Assembly (NCBI RefSeq): GCF_004121075.1
Contig: NZ_RHLN01000149.1
Location: forward strand, 36,874-100,873
DNA from: Lutibacter sp. HS1-25
GTDB lineage: Bacteria > Bacteroidota > Bacteroidia > Flavobacteriales > Flavobacteriaceae
DNA: 64,000 nucleotides
Direction of reading: 5' to 3'
This document shows, in pieces, positions 55,824 through 63,545 of the stretch (within the stretch, counting starts at the first letter, position 1; the number at the start of each line of letters is the position of its first letter). The position numbers and the translations under genes are program-made. The notes under the pieces are model-generated. The model was given only the letters and a program-made list of their open reading frames with translations, ran no database searches and had not been told where the DNA came from.

Positions 55824-56492
55824 TTATTTAATAAAGTTTAGCGCCATTTGAGTGTAAAACTTTTCAATGGCATTGTTTTGGTTGTTTGCGTTTGTTAATG
55901 ATGGTAAATGTTCTGAAAAATATTTTTGATGAAGTGCACCTTCTATAATTGTTGAAACCAACATATTGGGATATTCAAAGTTTGGTTTTAATTCTAAAAT
56001 AATGGCACTTACACGTTTTACAACCGATTTGTAAGCACCAAAAAATCCGCTGCGATTTTCTTCATCAACACTTTTTGTGTGGTATAGTTTAACAGATTCG
56101 GAAATAATGATTTTACTTAAAATTCGTTCGTTGATGTATGGAATTTGGTTGTTTTCTAAAACAGGTTGTGTTAACACTTTTATAGATTTTAACAATCTTT
56201 CTTTTGGTGATTCGACATTAGTAATTGCAAAAACCAATTGATACTCTATATAAGACCAATACCAGCTTGTTAAGTAAACCAATAGTACGTGTTTGTTTTT
56301 AAAATATCTGTAAATTGAACTTTCAGGTGAATTTATTTGTTTACCCAATTTTTTAAATGTAAATGCCTCAAAGCCTATTTGATCAATTAACTCAATACTT
56401 TTAGATAAAATATGTTGACCCAGTTCTGATGAAATGGGGTTTTTTGAATACAATTCTGGATTTACTTCGATATGTATATTTAAGTTAATCAT
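55824..56492 (-). CDS. TetR/AcrR-family transcriptional regulator
   Basis: 222 residues. N-terminal helix-turn-helix domain (about 25-75: LSKSIELIDQIGFEAFTFKKLGKQINSPESSIYRYF), then an all-helical ligand/dimer domain with no recognised ligand. It is first in the tetR-sulP-carbonic anhydrase operon. Just upstream lies a promoter -7 element touched by a perfect 13-base palindrome, a likely site of self-repression. The effector is unknown. Confidence 0.88.
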   Translation of the reverse strand: MINLNIHIEVNPELYSKNPISSELGQHILSKSIELIDQIGFEAFTFKKLGKQINSPESSIYRYFKNKHVLLVYLTSWYWSYIEYQLVFAITNVESPKERLLKSIKVLTQPVLENNQIPYINERILSKIIISESVKLYHTKSVDEENRSGFFGAYKSVVKRVSAIILELKPNFEYPNMLVSTIIEGALHQKYFSEHLPSLTNANNQNNAIEKFYTQMALNFIK

Positions 56493-56514
56493 ATTTTTTT
56501 CAATTTAATACTTT

Positions 56515-56535
56515 CAAATATAATAGTATTACTAT
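56515..56535 (-). promoter_or_regulatory. tetR-sulP promoter with adjoining palindromic operator
   Basis: On the minus strand TATATTTG (56522-56515) matches the -7 consensus, 23 bases before the tetR start. Directly upstream is the perfect 13-base dyad ATAGTATTACTAT (56523-56535), placed between the -7 and the expected -33 position, where a bound dimer would block the polymerase. Confidence 0.6.
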
Positions 56536-56675
56536 CGTAAATGAGTGTTTTATGTGTTAAATTTTAATTAAATTTTTAAAAGGTTTTTTTTTGAAGGATC
56601 AAAGAGATAAAGTTTCAGATGTGTAATTAAAAACTAAGAAATTATTAATTTTTAATTATTCCTTTTTCATTAAAG

Positions 56676-56775
56676 TTGCGTTAGTGATTGCAGCGGCATC
56701 CTTTTTTTACAATGCAACGCAGTGGAATTGTAAAAAAAGATACAGCGAAAAGCACGACCTGCAAGGGAACGCCCA
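56676..56775. repeat. REP-like palindromic element upstream of dusB
   Basis: A G/C-rich island in A/T-rich intergenic DNA. It has a long stem, ATCCTTTTTTTACAAT (56698-56713) and ATTGTAAAAAAAGAT (56727-56741), 15 pairs with one bulge, with the loop GCAACGCAGTGGA. Flanks GTTGCGTTAGTGATTGCAGCGG and ACAGCGAAAAGCACGACCTG are part of it. I recall closely similar elements dispersed in other flavobacterial genomes. It has no open frame. The rest of 56493-56830 is A/T-rich with no gene. Confidence 0.6.
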
Positions 56776-56803
56776 AATACAAATAAGAATCAAAAATAAA
56801 TTG

Positions 56804-56811
56804 TAATTTTG
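56804..56811 (+). promoter_or_regulatory. Promoter -7 element of dusB
   Basis: TAATTTTG, a full TAnnTTTG match 19 bases before the TTG start at 56831. No TTG at -33. The in-frame stop TAA upstream of dusB (56804-56806) lies in this element. Confidence 0.5.
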
Positions 56812-56830
56812 CAGTCAAAATTTTTTAGGT

Positions 56831-57811
56831 TTGGTAAAAATAGGAGATATAGAATTGTGTGATTTTCCGCTATTGCTAGCGCCAATGGAAGATGTAAGTG
56901 ACCCGCCGTTTAGAGCTTTGTGCAAAGAACAGGGGGCAGATGTGGTGTATACTGAGTTTATTTCTTCGGAAGGTTTGATAAGAGATGCTGCAAAAAGTAG
57001 AAAAAAATTGGACATTTACGAAAAAGAACGCCCAGTTGGGATTCAAATTTTTGGTGCTAATTTAGAATCGATGTTGCGAACTGTTGAAATTGTTGAGCAA
57101 TCGAACCCTGATATTATAGATATTAATTTTGGCTGTCCGGTAAAAAAAGTGGTGAGCAAAGGTGCTGGTGCTGGAATTTTAAAAGATATTGATTTGATGG
57201 TGAGTTTGACCGAAGCGATGGCTAAACATACCAAATTGCCAATTACCGTAAAAACCCGTTTGGGTTGGGACGAGAGTTCTATAAAAATAGTTGAAGTTGC
57301 AGAACGTTTGCAAGATGTTGGCTGTAAGGCAATTTCTATTCACGGTAGAACGCGTAAACAGATGTATAAAGGTGAGGCGAATTGGGCGCCGATTGCCGAG
57401 GTGAAAAACAACTCGCGTATGCATATTCCTGTTTTTGGTAATGGTGATGTAAATACGCCAGAAAAAGCTGTTGAAATGCGCGATAAATATGGTTTGGATG
57501 GTGCTATGATTGGACGTGCAAGTATTGGAAATCCTTGGTTTTTTAAACAGGTAAAACATTTTATTGAAACAGGTGAACATTTGCCTGAAATTACCATTGT
57601 AGACCGTGTTGAAATGGCAAAACGTCATTTGCAAATGGAAATTGACTGGAAAGAAAGTGAAATTGTTGGGGTAATGGAAACCCGCAGGCATTATACAAAT
57701 TATTTTAAAGGCATTCCTGATTTTAAACCTTATAGAATGAAGATGGTAACATCAGATTCTGCACAAGATGTATTTGATGCTTTTGATGAGGTTTTGCAAA
57801 AGTTTGCATAG
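56831..57811 (+). CDS. dusB: DusB, tRNA-dihydrouridine synthase
   Basis: 326 residues. FMN- and NADPH-dependent reduction of uridine in the tRNA D-loop. TIM barrel with LLLAPMEDVSDPPFR, catalytic Cys102 in NFGCPVKK, ISIHGRTRKQMY, and FGNGDV...GAMIGRASIGNPW. The TTG start at 56831 is the only one possible: an in-frame TAA lies at 56804-56806 and no ATG or GTG lies between; MVKIGDIEL is also what I recall for the family in this group. A heptamer array follows directly. Confidence 0.95.
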   Translation: MVKIGDIELCDFPLLLAPMEDVSDPPFRALCKEQGADVVYTEFISSEGLIRDAAKSRKKLDIYEKERPVGIQIFGANLESMLRTVEIVEQSNPDIIDINFGCPVKKVVSKGAGAGILKDIDLMVSLTEAMAKHTKLPITVKTRLGWDESSIKIVEVAERLQDVGCKAISIHGRTRKQMYKGEANWAPIAEVKNNSRMHIPVFGNGDVNTPEKAVEMRDKYGLDGAMIGRASIGNPWFFKQVKHFIETGEHLPEITIVDRVEMAKRHLQMEIDWKESEIVGVMETRRHYTNYFKGIPDFKPYRMKMVTSDSAQDVFDAFDEVLQKFA

Positions 57812-57814
57812 GTT

Positions 57815-57877
57815 TAGAGTCTAAAGTTTAAAGTCTAAAGTCTAAAGTCTAAAGTTGAAAGTCTAAAGTCTAAAGTC
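57815..57877. repeat. Heptamer tandem array (AAGTCTA) after dusB
   Basis: From 57817: GAGTCTA, AAGTTTA, then AAGTCTA three times, AAGTTGA, AAGTCTA twice, and AAGTC, so about 8.7 units with point variants. No four-helix-bundle gene is present. It ends exactly where the era-like fragment begins. Confidence 0.9.
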
Positions 57878-57878
57878 A

Positions 57879-57955
57879 ATAACCAAAACACGTAATTGTA
57901 TTTTGTAGTTTTTCTAGTTTTGTTTACTTTAACGTATAATGCTAAATGGATTTTT
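57879..57955 (-). pseudogene. Decayed copy of the 3' end of era
   Basis: Compared with 59749-59827 (the last part of the intact era gene), this segment is the same over about 78 bases with only a dozen or so differences and two single-base gaps; a 17-base block GTTTACTTTAACGTAtAAT is nearly identical. On the minus strand it still reads KIHLALYVKVNK, as Era reads KIHLELYVKVNK, and then loses frame. It stops upstream at the heptamer array and lies 1.8 kb from the real era, in the same orientation. Confidence 0.8.
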
Positions 57956-58012
57956 AATTTAAAGTTAAATTAAGCACATTTTAAAATGTGTTTTAAAACC
58001 ATTTAAATAAAA

Positions 58013-58065
58013 AAGCGCAGTAGAAATACATTGAAAATCAATTCATATATGTCTGTACTGCGCTT
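58013..58065 (-). terminator. Hairpin(s) downstream of the choice-of-anchor I gene
   Basis: AAGCGCAGTA (58013-58022) pairs perfectly with TACTGCGCTT (58056-58065), with a 33-base loop. Nearer the gene, AATACCC...GGTATT (58068-58094) forms a smaller hairpin. On the minus strand the larger hairpin is followed by a T-run (TTTTTTATTT). Another short palindrome, CACATTTTAAAATGTG, lies at 57975-57990. Confidence 0.6.
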
Positions 58066-58104
58066 AAAATACCCATAATTATTTTTAGGTATTCTTATTT
58101 TATT

Positions 58105-59622
58105 TTAGTTGTTTTCGTAAAAACTAATGGTTCCGCTATCTTCATTGCTTACCACTAAAAGTGCTTTTCCGGTAGGGCTATTTTCAGCAGTAATGGCTAA
58201 AATACCTTCAGGAGCTTCGTCGCCTTCGTGTGATAAAATTGATAAAAATACAGGTGCAGACGGAACAGTAATATCGTATACCATTACTTGGTCGTTGCGT
58301 TCCAATCCAACAAAAAGAATATAACGTTCGTTGTTAATATTTAACACGTCAAGTCCTTCAGGTTCAGCGCCTTTATCGTCGCTTCTGTTGTCGTCATCAT
58401 TAAATCTATTAGGTGTGGTAGCAAGTGTTTCAGTTGCAATGCTATTGCCACTATCGTAAATTAAATTTGCATTTGGAGACCAAACAGTAAATGATCTTGC
58501 ACCGTAGCTATAAATGACATCAATATCGCCATCTTCATCGGTATCTCCTAAAGTGTTGGTTGTTTTTAATCGTCCTAAATTTACATTGTTTTGGTAGTCA
58601 AAACTTTCAGGAAAAGCAGTAGGGTCTAATGTTAATTCAGCAACCCTAGTTTCTTCACTAAATCCACTATAATCTCTTGAATCTCCTTCGTTTGCAGAAA
58701 TTAAATATTCCATTCCGTTTATGGTAACTGCTACAATTCCATCAGGCTGATACATACCTTTAACTGGCCATTTTTTTAATTCTTTTACATCATCTTTGTC
58801 GCTGGCATCTATTTCATTTCCAGCAGTATTGTAATCTTTAAAACCTAAAGGAAAAATAGCAGCGATAGATTTACCAACCAAATCAATTTTTGCAATTCCG
58901 TTGTTTTCTTGAAGCGCTACCCAGGCAATTTTAGAATCTTCAGAAACGGCAATATATTCAGGTTCAACATCTTGTGCTAAAGTGGCATTTGGGCCAAAAA
59001 CTCTAAAACCTTGGTTTTTTAAAGCAGTTTCAAGGTAGTTGAAATTTTGAAAATTTAAGGTTGTTACTTCAAAAGTTTCAAGGTCAATAATACTCACAGT
59101 TCCTAAAGGATCAACGGTATAACTGTCGTTTGGCTCTCCTTCATTTGCAGAAATAAGTTGTTTTCCGTTTTTTGTAAACTTTACCATATCAGGTAAAGAT
59201 CCAACCGTAAATTGATTGATCAACAGGTTGTTTTCAGTATTGTAAAGAAGTATTTTACCTGGATTTTGTTTGTTATGATCTTCAACCGCTATGGCTAAAC
59301 GGCCATTGTTAATGTCTACACTGTTTGGAGAACCGTAGGCGGCTAATGATATTGGAGTTTCTTCAACAGGTGCATTTATATTTGTTATGTTGAAAACGGA
59401 TATTTGTTGAGATTCAACATTTACAACAAATATTTTATTTGAAATTGGGTCAAATGCAGTTATTTCTGAAGCACCTTTTCCGCCAGCTTTGATGGTTGCT
59501 TTGTATTGGAAATTTACTTTTGTGCTAACAGGTGGATTTTTTGATTCGTCATCATCATTTTTATCACAACTAAAAGTGATTGTTAATAATAGTGCTAAAA
59601 AAAGTTTACTTAAAAGTTTCAT
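58105..59622 (-). CDS. Choice-of-anchor I family beta-propeller lipoprotein
   Basis: 505 residues. Lipoprotein signal with lipobox TFSC (Cys19) then an Asp/Asn-rich linker (DKNDDDESKN). The body is a beta-propeller (LISANEGEPNDSY, ISANEGDSRDYSGF, DDKGAEPEGLDVLNI, EAPEGILAI), as in the choice-of-anchor I family, related to PhoX-like phosphatases and cell-surface glycoproteins. Ca-binding-type Asp-rich loops (DTDEDGDID) are visible. It may be a phosphatase or esterase but the activity is not known. It sits between era and the era 3' remnant. Confidence 0.85.
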   Translation of the reverse strand: MKLLSKLFLALLLTITFSCDKNDDDESKNPPVSTKVNFQYKATIKAGGKGASEITAFDPISNKIFVVNVESQQISVFNITNINAPVEETPISLAAYGSPNSVDINNGRLAIAVEDHNKQNPGKILLYNTENNLLINQFTVGSLPDMVKFTKNGKQLISANEGEPNDSYTVDPLGTVSIIDLETFEVTTLNFQNFNYLETALKNQGFRVFGPNATLAQDVEPEYIAVSEDSKIAWVALQENNGIAKIDLVGKSIAAIFPLGFKDYNTAGNEIDASDKDDVKELKKWPVKGMYQPDGIVAVTINGMEYLISANEGDSRDYSGFSEETRVAELTLDPTAFPESFDYQNNVNLGRLKTTNTLGDTDEDGDIDVIYSYGARSFTVWSPNANLIYDSGNSIATETLATTPNRFNDDDNRSDDKGAEPEGLDVLNINNERYILFVGLERNDQVMVYDITVPSAPVFLSILSHEGDEAPEGILAITAENSPTGKALLVVSNEDSGTISFYENN

Positions 59623-59736
59623 AATTAGTTAATTTGATTGCTGCAAATATGAAACAGCATCTTTAACTAAAAGTTAATGAAATGAAAAGTAACTATTAGG
59701 ATTTGTATTTTGATGTAAAGAAAATGTTGCTAAAAA

Positions 59737-60621
59737 CTACTCGTTATTATAACCAAAACGGCGTAATTGTCTTTTATCGCTTCTCCAGTTTTTGTTTACT
59801 TTAACGTACAATTCTAAGTGGATTTTTTTGTCGAAAAACTTCTCTAAATCTTTTCTGGCTTCTGTTCCAACGCGTTTTAAAGGTGCGCCTTTATGACCGA
59901 TAATAATTCCTTTTTGGGTTTCGCGTTCGACCATAATTACAGAACGAATTCTAATCATCGTATCACTTTCAAAAAATTCTTCAGTTTCAATTTCAACAGA
60001 ATAAGGAATTTCTTTTTTGTAGTGTAATAGTATTTTTTCTCTAATGGCTTCGTTGATAAAAAAACGCTCAGGCTTATCGGTTAATTGGTCTTTTGGATAA
60101 TATGGAGGAGATTCGGGCAACAATTCTAAAATTTTATCAAAAACTCCTTGAACGTTGAAATTTTCCAAAGCAGAAATTACGGTAACTTGTGCGTTTGGTA
60201 CTTTTTCTTTCCAATACAATAATTTTTCTTCAACTTCTTCTTGTGAAGAGGTGTCTATTTTATTGATTAATAACAAAACGGGTACTTTAGCATGCTGAAT
60301 TTTATTAAAAAACTGTTCGTCTTTTAATTCCTTTTCACCAATTTCAACCATATAAATTAGCACATCAGCATCTTCAAAAGCCGATTTTACAAAATCCATC
60401 ATAGAAGCTTGTAATTCGTAAGCGGGTTTTATAATTCCGGGTGTATCAGAAAAAACAATTTGAAAATCATCACCATTTACAATACCTAAAATACGATGAC
60501 GCGTAGTTTGTGCTTTTGAAGTAATAATTGATAAACGTTCACCAACAAACGCATTCATTAAGGTAGATTTACCAACGTTTGGATTTCCAATAATATTTAC
60601 AAAACCTGCTTTGTGTGCCAT
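59737..60621 (-). CDS. era: Era, ribosome-assembly GTPase
   Basis: 294 residues. GTPase motifs: G1 GNPNVGKST (12-20), G3 DTPG (59-62), G4 NKID (120-123), G5 SALE. C-terminal KH domain (about 200-290) with IIGHKGAPLKRVGTEARKDLE (GxxG loop) and the end LYVKVNKNWRSDKRQLRRFGY. It acts on the 16S 3' end in 30S maturation. A good promoter lies upstream (60641-60671). A decayed copy of its 3' end lies at 57.9 kb. Confidence 0.96.
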   Translation of the reverse strand: MAHKAGFVNIIGNPNVGKSTLMNAFVGERLSIITSKAQTTRHRILGIVNGDDFQIVFSDTPGIIKPAYELQASMMDFVKSAFEDADVLIYMVEIGEKELKDEQFFNKIQHAKVPVLLLINKIDTSSQEEVEEKLLYWKEKVPNAQVTVISALENFNVQGVFDKILELLPESPPYYPKDQLTDKPERFFINEAIREKILLHYKKEIPYSVEIETEEFFESDTMIRIRSVIMVERETQKGIIIGHKGAPLKRVGTEARKDLEKFFDKKIHLELYVKVNKNWRSDKRQLRRFGYNNE

Positions 60622-60640
60622 AAATTTGTGCTATAAAAGT

Positions 60641-60671
60641 GCAAAGTTAGTTGAATTGATTGTGTTGTCAA
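60641..60671 (-). promoter_or_regulatory. Bacteroidota-type promoter of era
   Basis: On the minus strand TTG (60671-60669), a 20-base spacer and TAACTTTG (60648-60641), a full consensus. It begins just after the stop of the DUF1501 gene and 20 bases before the era ATG. Confidence 0.75.
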
Positions 60672-60677
60672 CCGTTT

Positions 60678-61865
60678 TTACAGAAAACTTAATGGTTTAA
60701 ACGTTTCGTTTAAAATACTTTTGTCATCAACGTGCATCCAATTTTGTAAAATAGTGGCATAAATAGACCTAAAATCTACGCTGTATTTTAGGTCGCCATT
60801 TTCATCTAAGTCGTTTAAATTAGGCGCTTCATTGTAAATTCCTTTTTGTTTTAAATTTTCGCCAATGATAAAAACATTGTTAGCAGTTCCGTGGTCTGTA
60901 CCATTGGCTGCATTTTGTTTTACACGTCTGCCAAATTCAGAAAAAGTTAAAATCAATGTATCTTTAAAAGTGTTGTTTACTTGTAAATCTTTAACAAAAG
61001 CAGCTATAGATTCGGCATAAACACTCAGCAATTTTTCTTGTCGTGCTTTTTGGTTAAAGTGCGTATCAAAACCACCCAGTGAGGTGTATAAAACTTTACA
61101 ATCTAACCCCGAATTTATAAACTCTGCAGCAGTTTTTAGTTGTTTTGCCAAAGGGTTTTCAGGATATGTTTGTGTTGAATTGTAGGTTTTTGTGGTATTG
61201 TAAATATACTTTGCCGAATTTTCTGCAGCAATCATTGTTTTGTATAAATAGCCTAAGTTATCTTCACTTAAATGTTGATTGGTATGATTTTCTAAGACCT
61301 TTTTAAAATAAGGATCTTGTGCATTTTGGTAAAGTTGATTGGCATTTTGTACTGCCATTCCGTTTAATTTATTTCCTTTCATTACCAGCGATAAACTATC
61401 GTCGACTTCAATGGCGTTGTAAGGATTTTTACCATAAATATCGAGATAACGACCTAGCCAACCCGCGCTTAAATACTCGTTAGAACCACTTGCTGTTTGC
61501 CAAATATCAGTGGCTCTAAAATGAGAGCGATTTGGATTTGGATACCCCACATTGTTAACAATGGTTAGATAACCTTGATCGTATAAATTTTTTATTGGCG
61601 CTAAATTTGGGTGTAATGCCAGCTCGTTATTTAGTTTTAAAATATCGTTTTTAATGTTGATTGACGGTCTGTTTTTGTAGTAAATATCGTTGTTGTATGG
61701 TATTACAGTATTTAAACCATCGTTACCACCCGAAAGTTGTACAATTACCAAGCGCTTGAAACCTGTTAAATTAAAATCTAAACTATTAAACGCATTTACA
61801 AAACTAGGCACATAAAACAAGCTACTTGCCAAAGCCGTATTTTTAATAAAATTTCTTCTTTTCAT
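60678..61865 (-). CDS. DUF1501 family protein (putative exported sulfatase-like)
   Basis: 395 residues. The N-terminus KRRNFIKNTALASSLFYVP has paired basic residues and a hydrophobic segment as in Tat signals, so it is exported. The body has GFKRLVIVQLSGGNDGLNTVIPY, SHFRATDIWQTAS, and DTLILTFSEFGRRVKQNAANGTDHGTANNVFIIG (the latter near 290-325), which are DUF1501 signatures, resembling the alkaline-phosphatase/sulfatase fold. Almost always paired with DUF1800, as here (10 bases). Substrate unknown. Confidence 0.9.
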   Translation of the reverse strand: MKRRNFIKNTALASSLFYVPSFVNAFNSLDFNLTGFKRLVIVQLSGGNDGLNTVIPYNNDIYYKNRPSINIKNDILKLNNELALHPNLAPIKNLYDQGYLTIVNNVGYPNPNRSHFRATDIWQTASGSNEYLSAGWLGRYLDIYGKNPYNAIEVDDSLSLVMKGNKLNGMAVQNANQLYQNAQDPYFKKVLENHTNQHLSEDNLGYLYKTMIAAENSAKYIYNTTKTYNSTQTYPENPLAKQLKTAAEFINSGLDCKVLYTSLGGFDTHFNQKARQEKLLSVYAESIAAFVKDLQVNNTFKDTLILTFSEFGRRVKQNAANGTDHGTANNVFIIGENLKQKGIYNEAPNLNDLDENGDLKYSVDFRSIYATILQNWMHVDDKSILNETFKPLSFL

Positions 61866-61875
61866 TATGTAAAAA

Positions 61876-63252
61876 TTAACAAAGTTGATATTCAGGTAAC
61901 GACATTAATTGTATGCAATAGTCTTTATGTGTTGAAAATTCAATTTCATCTAAAAGCATTTTAGCGTTGGGGCTTATTGTTGAAGAAATGATGTTTTTTT
62001 GCATTTCTTCAGCAGTTAAACCTTTGTAATTTTCTTCAAAAACAGCCCAGTTTTGATTTATTTTTAAATAACCTTTTTTTGATTGTCGGTTTTTTAAATA
62101 TTCTTCATAAGTATCTTCAAACTCGCTAATTCCTTCCAAAGAAATTACGGCATTATTTAATAAAATTGATGGTAATTTTAAGCGAAACATGAGTGTGTTG
62201 GTATCTATCCAACTTTGTCCGCCTTTCCAGCCAGCCACATTTACTGGATTTAATAATTGTTGACCCAATACTTTTTGTAAATACAACAGTTGTTTGTTAA
62301 TTTGAAATTGAATAGGAATGGTATTGTTAATTCCGGCTAGTAATTCGATAGGCGATTTGATTTTTGAACCTATATTTTCTTCATTGTAAAACCAGTCGCT
62401 CATAAACACAAATTGCATCAAAGTTTCAATATTGTAATGGGGAAAAAACACTTCAACCATAGCGTTGATATGTGTTTTGTTGAGATTGGTGTTTACAAAA
62501 TTGCTATAAATTTTTTCGCAAATAAAGGTGGCACATTGTTTTCGATCTAAAATAATGTTGATGATATCTACACCATCAAAATTGCCAGTTTTGCCAAAAA
62601 ATGTTTTTTCGCCATTGTCGTGCTGATTTTTATTTACAAAAAAATCGCCATTTGGTTTGTAATTCCAACCCGTAAAAGCTCTTGCAGATTCTTTGATGTT
62701 GTTTTCAGAATAATTGCCAATGCCCAAAGTAAAAAGTTCCATGAGTTCACGTGCAAAATTTTCGTTCGGACTTTGTTTTTTATTTTGTTTTGCATTTAAA
62801 TAATTAAGCATTGAAGCCGATTTAGAAATTTCAATTACAAAATCTCTGAAATTTCCGAGCGCATTGTTACGTAAAATATTGTTGAAATTTTGAATGTGAT
62901 AGGCGTTTTGAGCTTTACAAACAAAAACATTTGCCCAAAAAAGGGTCATACGTTCTCTAAGTAACTCTTTTGGGTTTCCAATTCGTTCAACCCAGGCAAT
63001 ATTTAGCGCTTCTATTTGCTTTCTGTTTTCTTTTTGAAGTTGTTTTTTCTGACTGGCATTTAAATCTTTGTAATTTGCCATAGTATTTGAATAAAACGAC
63101 GTGTCTATTTGTAGAGGTGTGCTTGTTTTAGATGCTTTAAATAGGTTGTTTACCAGTTCTTTTTTTGAAATATGTTGAACTTTCGCAAATTCTTTCGGAT
63201 TTATTCCAAATCCTGCGCGCCAAAATAAATGTTGTATGTGTTTGGAGTTCAT
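61876..63252 (-). CDS. DUF1800 family protein
   Basis: 458 residues without an obvious signal peptide at the annotated start (MNSKHIQHLFWRAGFG is the conserved beginning of the family). Seen: MTLFWANVFVCKAQ, NENFARELMELFTLGIGNYSE and AFTGWNYKP, HDNGEKTFFGKTGNFDG, and GWKGGQSWIDTNTL. It is the partner of DUF1501, encoded downstream in the same operon. A cell-surface or exported complex is suspected from other bacteria, but function is unknown. Confidence 0.9.
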   Translation of the reverse strand: MNSKHIQHLFWRAGFGINPKEFAKVQHISKKELVNNLFKASKTSTPLQIDTSFYSNTMANYKDLNASQKKQLQKENRKQIEALNIAWVERIGNPKELLRERMTLFWANVFVCKAQNAYHIQNFNNILRNNALGNFRDFVIEISKSASMLNYLNAKQNKKQSPNENFARELMELFTLGIGNYSENNIKESARAFTGWNYKPNGDFFVNKNQHDNGEKTFFGKTGNFDGVDIINIILDRKQCATFICEKIYSNFVNTNLNKTHINAMVEVFFPHYNIETLMQFVFMSDWFYNEENIGSKIKSPIELLAGINNTIPIQFQINKQLLYLQKVLGQQLLNPVNVAGWKGGQSWIDTNTLMFRLKLPSILLNNAVISLEGISEFEDTYEEYLKNRQSKKGYLKINQNWAVFEENYKGLTAEEMQKNIISSTISPNAKMLLDEIEFSTHKDYCIQLMSLPEYQLC

Positions 63253-63324
63253 AATATTAGTTTGTAGTTTTTAAACATTAGACTTATAAAAATAATAAAA
63301 GTTTAATTATTAATTTAAAGATGC

Positions 63325-63354
63325 TTGTTTTATTGTGAATTAGTTGTATATTTG
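63325..63354 (+). promoter_or_regulatory. Bacteroidota-type promoter of the initiator tRNA gene
   Basis: TTG (63325-63327), a 19-base spacer and TATATTTG (63347-63354), a perfect consensus. The tRNA starts 10 bases after the -7 element. It is the best promoter in the window. Confidence 0.85.
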
Positions 63355-63364
63355 CAATCCAAAT

Positions 63365-63437
<73 letters not shown>

Positions 63438-63450
63438 CTAGTAAAAGAAG

Positions 63451-63483
63451 CCGTCTCAAAATTAAATTGGGGCGGTTTTTTTT
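63451..63483 (+). terminator. Terminator of the initiator tRNA
   Basis: CCGTCTCAA (63451-63459) pairs with TTGGGGCGG (63467-63475), nine pairs with two G-T wobbles, followed by a run of eight T. Confidence 0.85.
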
Positions 63484-63545
63484 ATTTTTAATTTCTACCG
63501 ATAATTTTAGGATGTTTTAATTTGAATCAATAACAATTGTTGTGT

